Below are positions 54,241 to 64,000 of a DNA stretch of 64,000 bases, piece by piece. The stretch comes from Utricularia gibba. Lineage: Eukaryota; Streptophyta; Magnoliopsida; Lamiales; Lentibulariaceae. The notes beneath the pieces were generated by a model, which was given only the letters and a program-made list of their open reading frames with translations, had not been told where the DNA came from and did no database searches. Each line of letters opens with the position of its first letter. The stretch's first letter is position 1. The stretch is from contig NEEC01000009.1 in the NCBI GenBank assembly GCA_002189035.1, positions 1,054,001-1,118,000 on the forward strand, written 5' to 3'. A program made the translations under genes and the position numbers.

Positions 54241-56838
54241 ATGGCGTACGCTGCTGTTGTTTCCTTGGCCCAGAAACTGGAGCAGATAAACGAAGATCCC
54301 AATCATCTGCTCCACAGCCAGGCTCAGAATCAGCCCTTACTCCGGCTCCATGAAAATGTTGTCGAGTTGCAAGCTATCATGGGGAGTTCCCCGGAAAAAA
54401 CTTGTGGGGTGGAAGCCCGGATCGCCCGTTGCGCGAATGAGGCAGAAGATGTCATCGACGGCTGCTTTTTCGATTATTGCTGGGAGACTCTGGAGCGAGA
54501 CCTGCACAAGTTGAAAAATGAAACGGATGCTATTCTGGAGGAGGTCATTAGGGTGAAAGGGGTGAACCTGAGGAGGTTGCGCAGGCGAATGAATGGCGTC
54601 ATCATGCCGGAGTTTCGCGGGTCATCTCAGTGGTAAACACCCCATCTTGGGATTCGATGGAGATATAAGAATGCTGCAAGAAAGAATCTATGGAGGGTCA
54701 TCTAATCTCCAAGTTATCCCAATTGTTGGAATGGGGCTCTGGTAAGACTACACTAGCTGCAGCTTTATATGAAAATAGGATGAGGAAGCGGCATTTTGAT
54801 GTCTGTGCTTGGATCACTGTTTCCCAAAGATATAACCTCCGGAGAGCACTTGCCCAACTGCTGGGTGACATCACAGGAACTGCACCGGAAGGAAATGAAA
54901 CAATCAATAATGAATCTCTAGGGGTAAGCATATACCAGGAATTGAAGCTACGGAGGTACTTGATAGTAATAGATGATATATGGAGTACAAAATTCTGGGA
55001 TGATATCAAAAGGATATTACCAGATGATGGTAATAGGAGCAGGATTTTATTGACTACCAGGCTTGAAGATATTGCTGCTTGTACTGTTGAGTCGAAAAGC
55101 TGTATTCACGAAATTCCCTTGCTGGACTTGGAGAGGAGTTGGTGTTTACTGAAGATGAAAGTTTTTGGTGAAAACCATCATCCTGTTGAACTGGAAGACA
55201 TTGGTAAAACGATAGTAAAGTACTGTGGAGGGTTACCTCTTGCTATTATAGTCGTCTCCGGGCTTCTGTTGAGTGTGGATCCAACCGAAGATTCATGGAG
55301 AAGGATAGCTGATAATGTGGGTGCAAGCATAACATCAAACAGTGGGCAAATTCTGGATATCCTGCGTTTAAGTTACAATCACTTACCTCATCACTTGAAG
55401 CCATGTTTCTTGCACATTGGAATCTTCCCTGAAGACAACAACATTCGTGTTTCTCGGCTCATCAGGCTGTGGGTGGCAGAGGGTTTCTGAAACCATTCAG
55501 ATCAAAAAGCTTAGAAGAGACAGCCTATCTGTACTTGGAGGATCTTGTTAGAAGAAACCTCATCTTTGTCTCACATAGAAGGTCGACTGGGCTGATCAGG
55601 GTGTGCCGGATTCATGACTTTGTGAGACATTTGTGCGTGAAAACAGCTCAACAAGAGCAGTTTCTGCATCATCTGAACGACAGCAATGAGGTCTCTCCAC
55701 ATGGATCAAGAATCCACGTCGCCTCAGTGTGTGCGCTGATGGTTTTGAGCATCACCCTGATTACTCTTCACTTCGAAGTATTTGGTACTTGCAGTGCCGG
55801 AGAGATATGCATGTGCCCTTGATGAGTTTCAGGTTGGTGAAAGTATTGGATGCACAAAGGATAGTGTTCAGCAGGTTCCCTATAGAAGTATGCAAGCTGT
55901 TCCATTTGAGGTACTTATCTTTCTCCCACAAGAACTCTTCGAGGTTCAAAATTCCTCCATGCATCGACAAACTTCAAAACCTTCAAGTTCTGACGATCAG
56001 CCCAACTTTCAACTTGTTTTCCTCCTCATACAGCAAACTTGTTCTTCCAATGAACATTTACAACATGCCAGAATTAAGGCATCTCAGTTTCAACGAGAAG
56101 GCTATCTTGCCTGAACCTGCATGTGAATCAAGTTCACCTCTGAAAAATCTTCAAACTCTGTATCAAATGGCAAACTTGAGGGTCTCAAAAGAGGTTCTAG
56201 AAGTGATTCCGAACTCAAAAAGCTTGGAATCTTTTACTCAGGAGATGAAGCATATTCAAGAAGCGATAGATATTACCTTGAAAACCTTGCTCACCTTTCG
56301 CATCTTGAATCCTTAAGCTTGGCATCAGAATGGGACAAATGGTTTCCGTTTTGGAGAAGATGATGCTACCCCAAGGTTTGAAAAAACTGAGTCTTACATT
56401 AACAAGAATACCGTGGACACGGATGGAAAAGTGATAGGATCATTGCCAAATCTTGAAGTGCTGAAACTGAGACAAAATGCCTGCACTGGACAGATATGGG
56501 AGACCAAAGAAGGTGATTTTACAAACCTAAAGGTGCTAGAATTGGATGATTCATTTCCAGATGTATGGATTAGTGACGACAGCAGCCATTTTCCAAGGCT
56601 TGAGAAGCTTTGCATGTACAACATTCGTAGGATGAGAGAGCTGCCCAGTTGCATTAGAGACATTGATACTTTACAGTTGATTGAAGTGGACAAAAGCAAT
56701 GCATACGTAGTTGAATGGGCTACAGAGTTGCAAGAAGAGAAACTTAGCCTTGGCAATGAACTTCTCCAGTTCCACATTCATACGTGGGCTGCATCAAATA
56801 AGTTCATGCGCAGGGTTGCCGTTCAGAGGCAATGTTGA
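54241..56838 (+). pseudogene. CC-NB-LRR immune receptor, reading frame broken several times
   Basis: Intronless resistance-type gene of the Rx/RPP13-like CC class. Ordered domains survive in pieces: CC (MAYAAVVSLAQKLEQINEDP; ANEAEDVIDGCF), NB-ARC with a P-loop (GMG.SGKTT), kinase-2 RYLIVIDDIWS, RNBS-B SRILLTTRLEDIA, GLPL (CGGLPLAII), RNBS-D CFLHIGIFPED, MHD variant (VCRIHDFVRHL), and LRRs ending near ELPSCIRDIDTLQLIEV. Frame breaks are at about 54619-54621, 54733-54736 (P-loop), 55481-55483, 55726-55733, 56210-56211, 56353-56354 and 56430-56431. Most are repaired by one or two extra G. Either a relic or a gene hit hard by homopolymer errors. Without reads I cannot tell. Confidence 0.85.
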
Positions 56839-57220
56839 TATCATACACACTGAGCTGATTCGGATGCGGAGCCGGAGGTATTATTGCATTTCTTGCAATT
56901 GAGACTGTGATACCATGAAATGTAAAATGAGGTTTGAGTTTTCAAAGATGAGGAAAAGTTTAGAATACCCTGAAAAATTCAGCTGTTATTTGCCATTATT
57001 CTTGATATGTTCCTAAAGAATAATAAGAAACTCTTCTTCATCCACTCATATCTGGAGTCACTTTTCTGTAGAGTGAAGTTTCAAGTACAAGATAAACCAG
57101 TGGCCAGTGAAATCAACTGCCAATTGCATTTAACTGGGGTTTAATAACTATGATGATCAACATTAGGCAGACACACTGCTGGGAAAAACAATGGCTCATA
57201 TACAACAATGAATCCGAACA
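56839..57220. other. 3' flanks of the NB-LRR and DYW-PPR genes
   Basis: 382 bases between convergent genes; nothing else seen. Confidence 0.5.
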
Positions 57221-59320
57221 TCACCAGTAATCCCCGCAGGAACAAGCACCCTCCTTGAAGCGGTGAAACCGGCTACCATCTCGGAAGATGATTTCACGTC
57301 GGCAAACCAAAGAAATCAGTTTTATGGCATCATGGCAGTCACCACAGATCCTGTGGTTCTGCACAAGCTGCAACGGTGTTGATGTCGGAGTACTGATAAG
57401 CCCAAATGCAATAGCCAATTTCTCACTATGCAGCGCTGGCCTGGAGTGTTCATCTTCATCCACATCAGGAAGCATATTTCCTACCTGGGAGATATTAGCG
57501 TACCCCAGTTCCTGGATTTGCACCATGACGTCATTTAGTTTGCCATATATAGCCTTCGTTTCAGGATGAGATTTGTCATTGGTGAAGAAGCAGTGCTGTT
57601 CCTTCTTTATTTCTATCCACGTACAAGCTTGTGACATCCTCAGGCCCTTCCTGCTCAATGTATGGAGAACTCTGGCTGCTTCGTCTAACTTACCAGCAGC
57701 GTTGTAGATATTCAATAGCACAACGTAGTTTGAGAGTTTCTCAGGTTCCATCCCATAAAGCTTCTCAGCTGCAAGTTTTCCAAGCACAAAGTTCTTATGT
57801 ATTCTACATGCTGTCAGCAATGCTGCCCACATATTTACTGTTGCCTCAAATGGAGCCTCTTGTATCAGTGCAAAGGCTTCATCAAGAAGCCCTTCTCGGC
57901 CCAACAGCTCCACCATGCATGTGTAGTGCATTGCCCGAGGTTTTATGCTGTACTTCTGACTCATGGATTTGAATATTTCCCACCCCTGGTCAGATAACCT
58001 AGAATTGCAACAGGCAGACAAAACAGCAAGAAATGTAACATGGCTTGGGGCTACACGCTCACGAATCATTCGTTCAAATAATTCAACTGCTTCCATTCCA
58101 CGACTACGTGTGCCGTATCCAAATATTAGCGAATTCCAGGCCAATACATTTTTCTTAGGCATCTTATCAAAAACATTTCGAGCTTCTTCAATCCTTCCCC
58201 ATTTGCTATAAAAAATCTACAAGAGCTGTGTTGGCAACAACGTCCGAAACAAAACCATTTCGCACTAAACCGGCATGAGCTTGTTTTCCATGCTCCAGTG
58301 ATCCTAATCTTGTGCATACACGTAATATTATCGAGTATGTGAAATGGTCCATTTCGACGCCAAGGCCCTGCATTTCATAGTACATGCTCAACGCCTCCTC
58401 ACTGTACCCATGAAGCGCATAACCAGCAATAATACTATTCCATCCTACTGTAGTTTTCTCTGGCATCAAATCGAAAACTAGCTTTGCACTCGCAAGGCTC
58501 CCGCATTTGCTGTACATATCAATCAATGAACAAGATACAAAGATGTCATGACTCACATCCATCTTTAGAGCAAACGCATGCAACTGCATTCCCTGGGATA
58601 TAAGGGATAAACCACTCGATGCTTTTACTGTCAACGCAACAGTTCTCGACCCAATTTCCAGGTCATGCTCCAGCATATTCAAAAACAATCTAAAAGCCTC
58701 AAAAAAGTCACCACAATCAACAAGACCCCGATCATAGTATTCCAAGAAACGAAGTTCCTCTCAGGCATATTATCGAACAGTTGGCGGGCATCGTTCATCA
58801 TGCCGCACTTCACATGCATACCCAATGCTTTGTTCATCATATAAATATCTAGATCAATTCCAGAATCAATCATATGATAGAAAACTCTCTTGACAGCTCT
58901 AGGAGATCTTAAGCCAATGCAAGCAGTCATCAATGCATCATAGGTACCAATGTTGATATCCACATTTCTCTCACATTCCAAAATCTCAAACACATCAAGA
59001 GCCTCCTTATACCTTCCGCTAGCAATCAGCTTCGCAATCTGCCCACAAAAATCTGTCCTTCTTACACGGGTTTCGTCAAAACAATCCCCTGCATCCTTCT
59101 CCTCCGTCCTCAGCACTTTCAGCAATGGACGCGGTTTCAAGCCCTGGTCCAAAAGAGAACACCAACATTGAGCTAAATGGGCTCTAGACTTGCTCTTTCT
59201 GAGTGAAAAATCCCCAAAAATGGGAAGTCTTGGGATGAAATTGATCCTCTGGAATTTCGCAAACGAATACGCAAATCTGTAGATACTCTGGATTTCCTCC
59301 AGTGCCAACGAGATATCCAT
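57221..59320 (-). CDS. PLS-class PPR protein with E and DYW domains, two frame breaks
   Basis: Organelle RNA-editing factor similar, from memory, to Arabidopsis At5g50390. True start is the ATG at 59320 (MDISLALEEIQSIYRFAYSF); 699 residues if two breaks are repaired. Break 1: CCCC at 58726-58729 on the plus strand is one base short, separating FVSWNTMIG from GLVDCGDFFEAFRLFL. Break 2: the A run at 58210-58215 has one base too many, separating ANTALVDF from YSKWGRIEEARNVFDKMP. Between breaks the PPR motifs are perfect. The C-terminus has E motifs (CTWIEIKKEQHCFF) and a full DYW cytidine-deaminase domain: HSEKLAIAFGL (HxE), CGDCHDAIK (CxxC) and terminal CSCGDYW. Confidence 0.93.
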
Positions 59321-60007
59321 TTTTCTTCTCAAAGAAACGAATCAAGCTAAACACGGAATTCCAATACGATCATAACACAAAAGGAACCCCGACCCAAAAG
59401 ATACAAGATACAAAGCAATGGCGTTTATCCTCTTCAAAGAAACATGGATCATCATCCCAAGAGCAGCAGCAGAAGAATAAGAGATGAAAGAGAACTTTGA
59501 AAGATCCGCCCAGCAGTTCAACTAACCGGCATTTCCTAGGCAAAGCTCGCAGTGTTGAACTCTTGTGTGCTCGACAAATAACTTCTGAACTTTTCAATTT
59601 GACCTCTTTAAAATCTCATATTTCAGTTTGACCCCTATAAAAAGAACATGATTTTTTTAAATAGGTAATTATTATCATGTACCTCAAAATGCTTCAAAAT
59701 GATGGATTCAACATTATTTTAGATTTTCTAAAAATTAAAAACCATAAACTTTGACAAGAATTTTATTTTATAATAAATAAAATTAAAAAAATCTCATCTA
59801 AATCGAAAAATGAATATAGCATGTTTGTAAAACATTCTTCCACACAAAGGGAGATACAGTGTGTCCTCTACAGAAAGAGGCAGTTACCCTCTACATCTGA
59901 ACCGAACTACAAAACCTAATGGAGCAGCACAGCAGGACATTGACATGGATCCTGCTTCTGTATACAGTAAGCAATAAGCAGCAGCAGCAACGCCACTCTG
60001 ATGTGTT
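59321..60007. other. Intergenic between DYW-PPR and reticulon-like gene
   Basis: 687 bases; AT-rich around 59640-59820. Nothing recognisable beyond the PPR promoter. Confidence 0.5.
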
Positions 60008-60924
60008 TCAGTTGACAGAATTTGGGGTGTCTCTTCTCCTTGAGGGCATTGCTGAGCATGCATCTGCATCACTTTCCCTGGAGTTCTGGATGATCACATA
60101 CAGACAGAAAAAGCACAACCCTGAAACAGTATGAGAGATCTGAGGCACTGGCTTCCATACAAGAACCTCGCGCAAACCAGTGGTAGAAAAGAACACAAAC
60201 ATTAGGCATAAGATCCAAACAAGAAGAGCATGTGCACTTGAATCTTTGATCGCCATTGTGCTAATTCTCAGGTTCTCGATTGTCAGTTACAGCAAGAATC
60301 AATATGGGTTGGGTTTGGGATTAAGCACGGATCAAGACAGCCTTGTGGCCTCACCAGCACATAATCAGAAGAGTATGCAGAGGGAATACACTAACCGATG
60401 TAGGAAACGGTGACACCTGAGAGTGCTCTCCCGATAACGGAAAGGGCATAAAGGCAGCACACAACCTGCGACCCAGAATGAGCATTTATTCAAACACTTG
60501 GGCTACAAAGGGGATGGTTACATCTCGATCACAGCGCATAATTTCATGGCTTGGATTGCTCAATCCGCATAAATTACCTTAAAGAAAAGACGCTTATCGG
60601 AGCCAGTAGCGGCCACGCGAAGAACCGATTCGGCGGCGCCGATGGTGTTGGCGAGGCAGGCAATAATGGAGGTGGCTGTGTTCTGCGAGATCTGCCAGTG
60701 CAAGGGTCAACGGGGACGTCGACGGTCATATGACGAAACAGCAGCCCCAGGATGGCGAGAGAACACAGGAAAACGATGAACACGTCGGCTAAAAGCGATA
60801 CGACACTGGAATTTCGGAAGGCGCAGTGGTAGTACACCAGCGTTCCACTCATCATCGCTAGAAATGCTCCAAGTCCCATCGCGGAACCAACCCTCGCAAC
60901 TTCCCTGTCCCACACCTCCGTCGC
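60008..60924 (-). CDS. Reticulon-like membrane protein, 5' exon unresolved, one-base frame break
   Basis: Exons 60578-60924, 60396-60465 and 60008-60120 form the visible coding part. The first begins after a TTTTAG acceptor and reads ATEVWDREVARVGSAMGLGA; it has no ATG, so a start exon must lie to the right and was not found. Hydrophobic hairpins (FLAMMSGTLVYYHCAF, LLADVFIVFLCSLAILGLLF) and the third-exon segment VVCCLYALSVIGRALSGVT fit a short reticulon-type ER-shaping protein. GGG at 60704-60706 (plus strand) must be GGGG to pass from MTVDVPVDP into LHWQISQNTATSII and ANTIGAAESVLRVAA; the restored frame runs exactly to the donor. Family assignment is from overall pattern, not a diagnostic motif. 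Confidence 0.7.
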
Positions 60925-61284
60925 CTAAAATCGCCTTCGATTAGGGTTCCCGATCACGGAAATTGCTGCAACTGGCAAACCGCTGGCGCCTGGGAATCTT
61001 AAACCGCTTCACCGAACTTGACGATCATATTAATGTCGGAGCTGTCAATCCGCCGGCGGCTACCATGAAATGATGTATCGCATTTCCTTCGTGAATCAGA
61101 GATTTCTGTTGTCTTTAAAAAAAAAATTGCGAGCATCTGGTTCGGAAACACAAATCTGGAAGCTAATAAATAGTTCTGAGGGAAGAAATGCATCGCAATC
61201 ATCAAGGAAACAGTGCACGATGCGAAGGATGGTGAAGAGTCTGCTGCATTGCATCCAGATTTCAATGCCGTTTCCGGGCTGCGA
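60925..61284. other. Region upstream of the reticulon-like gene
   Basis: 360 bases that should hold its missing start exon and promoter plus the RPT1 3' flank. A short ATG frame at about 61002-61029 on the minus strand (MIVKFGEAV) ends in a stop and does not solve the start. Confidence 0.4.
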
Positions 61285-63808
61285 TCAGTTGTAAACCATA
61301 TATTTCGGAGTGGCACTGAACTTCTGGTATCCCTTGATCACCTTATTCACAGCATCCAGGAAATCCTTCTCCGTCACCGTCTTCCTTCGTGCTCGAATCG
61401 CAAACATTCCGGCCTCCGTGCACACGCTTCGTATGTCGGCGCCTGAAAGAAGATCGCACAGCTTACTATAATAAGTTGCAAGGTTCCAATGCGTAGATAC
61501 AAAAGAAGTTCATTCATCAACACTATTAGGATCAACAGGCCGGTGGCTATACCGGTTGAGTTGGGGCAAAGGCGAGCAAGAAGCTCGAAACGAATATCCC
61601 GTTCACAGTTCATTGTCCGCGTGTGGATCTTGAAAATCTGCGTCCTGCTTTCCAGATCAGGCAGCCCAAATTCGACTTTGCGATCAAGCCGACCCGGGCG
61701 TAAAAGTGCAGGATCCAGAGTGTCGGGTCTGGAAAGCAAGATCAAAAAGGTATAACCCCAAACAGCAATGGCGGCTAAAGAAGCCGAACCAGACATGGCT
61801 ACAAGTATAAAAAAGGTGTTATCTTGTGAACTGAAAAGAGAACCTGTTGGTGGCCATAAGAACCTTGATGTTCCCACGAGCATCGAAACCATCAAGCTGG
61901 TTTACAATCTCCAGCATGGTACGCTGGACTTCATTGTCTCCACCAACTCCATCATCAAAACGTGCACCTCCGATGGCATCCACTTCATCAAAGAACACAA
62001 TGCAAGCTTTCTTGGAGCGTGCCATCTGCCCAAGAGAATAAGGTTAAACATCAGTGCCTCAGTACTCCATATAATCTTTAGATCAGCAGGATTTGGAATG
62101 TACGGAACATGAGGAGGAGGAAGACGATGGCTTGACCTGAAACAGTTCGCGAACCATCCTAGCTCCCTCCCCAACATATTTCTGCACAAGTTCACTTCCA
62201 ATGACACGAATGAAGCACGCATCCGTACGGTTGGCCACAGCTCTGGCCAACAGGGTTTTACCAGTACCAGGAGGACCATAGCAGAGGACGCCCTTTGGAG
62301 GATCAATGCCCAGCTTCACAAACTTTTCAGGATGAAGCATGGGCAACTCAACCACCTGCATTGTTGAAATTGAGATAACTATTCATGAATCAACAGAAAA
62401 GTCATTGCAAAAAATTTATATGAAAACTATCATACCTCTCGCATCTTTTCAATCTGCTCCTTACAGCCACCCACATCGTTATAAGTTACATCAGGCTTTT
62501 CCTCTACTGTCATCATTGTAACACTTGGATCAATTTTCGGAGGCAAAGGAATCTGAATCTGGTATTTATTTCGGTCAACACTGGAAAAAAGAAAGAGACA
62601 GCAGTAATGTTAAACACCATTTAGGATGCACAAAGAAGCTAGCTTTTGAAAATCAGTGTCGAACAACAAATTTTATTATCCATGGAGTAAAACAAGACAG
62701 GAAAATCCCCAGCTTACCCAACTCTCATGCCTTCTTCAATATCAGTGGGAGAAACCCGATCTCCTAATCCAACAACAAACTGCAACAATGTTGCAAATAA
62801 ATATATCAAATCACTAAGTGAGAATGAACGTTCTGGAACCATGCTGGTGTTAAGTGAGCAAAATAGAGAGGAAATTGTCTCAAGATCGACAAGATCGAAA
62901 TACAAAAGGTAACAAAAAACACACCTTGGCAATTTGCTTAACATTAATAAGATACTTAGCATCATCAGTGTTTGGGTTAATTATCTTCGTGCACCTAGCA
63001 ACCTACAAGGAGAAAAACACCATTAACAAGTATAAAAATTGGTAGCTGTAGATTGCTCTTATTAGGGAAAGACTAACCTGAAGAGGCTGTTCTTCCTGCA
63101 TCATTTGCTTATCGGATACAAGATCCCACTGGCTGGGTGCAGCTAAACCAGTGTCAGATTCCTTAATACCTATAAAAGCAGATGACAAACAATTATCTCA
63201 ACTACAAGAGGAAAGAATCAGTTGCAATGCAGACCTGCGCGCAAAGCCCGTTCAACAAAACACATAAAAATGCCCCCTCATGGAATGATAAGCAATTAAG
63301 TGCACTAAAAATAATCAAGTCGTGCATCAAACAAAGAAGACTGGAGCCAGCATACTAACCACATAAATCATTGACCTTTTTCGCCATCTCCTTGATTTCC
63401 TTTTCCACTTTCTTTATGCTTGCGGAATAAGGCCCAAACCCTGAACAATCCATGAGAAAAAAATTAAATCTTCAAACTATGGTTTCGAAACTAAAAACCT
63501 AAGACGAAGACTGTCATGTCACTAGAAAAAAAATTTCATTTTCCCCAAGCCCCAAATGATGAACGCCTAATCAATCTACTCATCATCATACAATGAGGAT
63601 GAAGCTCAACACACCCAAAATCAAAAAGAATATGAGAATCCCGTGAAAGCGGGCGAAGTTCCAACTTCCCCCTCCTCCCAAAACCAGAATTTTAAACAAA
63701 ATAAACACAGAAGAATAATACATAAGTCTTAAGCAGAGCAATATCGTCTTCATCAAGCGGCCTCGGATTCTTCTCGTCCTTAATGTTATCCTCCGGCTCC
63801 GGTGCCAT
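61285..63808 (-). CDS. RPT1: 26S proteasome regulatory ATPase RPT1, with one-base frame break
   Basis: AAA+ ATPase of the proteasome base ring that unfolds ubiquitinated substrates. Exons 63722-63808, 63360-63440, 63078-63169, 62925-63002, 62718-62779, 62436-62580, 62137-62355, 61844-62025, 61553-61728 and 61285-61442 sum to 1280 bases; one more gives 1281 and 426 residues, exactly the Arabidopsis length. Motifs: coiled N-terminus [20 protein letters not shown], Walker A GPPGTGKT, Walker [13 protein letters not shown], sensor [18 protein letters not shown] and the C-terminus ATPKYMVYN. The missing base is in exon 2: the plus-strand run GGCCC at 63431-63435 should be GGGCCC to encode GLGPYSAS. 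All other junction phases agree. Confidence 0.96.
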
Positions 63809-64000
63809 CTTCTCAATCTGGAGAACTCAAATCCACAATTCAATGTAGCTCCCCAAGATCCTTCCTTGAACAACAAGGTAAAAAAAAAAAAGGAACGCGT
63901 GCAATGACGACGACGCCGGTCCACTGGATTTATGAGCTGCCGTATTTGGGCCGAGCCATCGACCCACCCACAAGAGGCCCAAACCCGAACACGTGGACCG
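63809..64000 (-). promoter_or_regulatory. RPT1 leader and start of its promoter
   Basis: Site II-like GGGCC at about 63949 and GGCCCA at about 63977-63982 lie upstream of the RPT1 start, near the right window edge. An A-run at about 63881-63891 lies in the leader. Confidence 0.45.

Noticed and set aside
35910-63435. A strand-specific loss of G on the plus strand
   Set aside because: The DYW-PPR needs an extra C on the plus strand and has one A too many, so the effect is not limited to plus-strand G.

Overview
The window is nuclear DNA from a flowering plant. The genes have GT-AG introns, AT-rich intergenic DNA, telo-box and TGGGCC (site II) promoter motifs, and plant-only families: WAT1 and GDP-fucose transporters, PLS-class PPR proteins, chloroplast TatA, a CC-NB-LRR gene, an extra-large G protein and a MUSTANG gene. 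About 28 protein genes lie in 64 kb, so the genome is compact. The sequence alone does not fix the lineage.

Layout from left to right: RSZ22-type SR splicing factor (-, cut by the left edge); GT-3-like trihelix factor (+); nepenthesin/CDR1-like aspartic protease (-); a five-exon 148-residue protein I do not recognise (-); WAT1-type transporter (+); DRE2/anamorsin (-); four-segment membrane protein of unknown function (+); extra-large G protein XLG (-); MUSTANG-type domesticated transposase (-); chloroplast TatA (-); WVD2-like TPX2 protein (-); RPS21 (-); a 2.9-kb gene-poor stretch; F-box/PP2-B (-); a small unrecognised protein (-); GDP-fucose transporter (-); atypical bHLH (+); ICP55 aminopeptidase (+); DUF538 (+); PLS-E PPR (+); an unrecognised gene remnant (-); S-adenosylmethionine synthase (+); thaumatin-like protein (-); CAR-type C2 protein (-); five-finger CCCH protein (+); GDSL esterase (+); a broken RPS10 copy beside an intact RPS10 (both -); CC-NB-LRR relic (+); DYW PPR (-); reticulon-like protein (-); RPT1 proteasome ATPase (-).

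Most genes are unrelated housekeeping or signalling genes and do not form a pathway. The closest functional links are the ribosomal genes (RPS21, RPS10), whose promoters share telo-box and site II motifs, and two compact head-to-head promoters (5.9-6.3 kb and 9.4-9.9 kb).

The most striking pattern is that otherwise well-conserved genes between about 35.9 and 63.4 kb are each broken by one base, nearly always in a short G/C run: ICP55, SAM synthase, the CCCH protein, GDSL esterase, DYW-PPR, reticulon-like protein and RPT1. The NB-LRR gene carries about seven such breaks. This looks more like consensus homopolymer error than seven new pseudogenes, and it must be settled before any of these genes is called dead. 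Convincing biological oddities are an XLG protein that has lost its P-loop core and the NKxD lysine, a duplicated exon 2 splice acceptor inside intron 1 of the SR-protein gene, and an RPS10 tandem pair in which one copy lost a splice acceptor. I found no CRISPR array, tRNA, rRNA or intact transposon.
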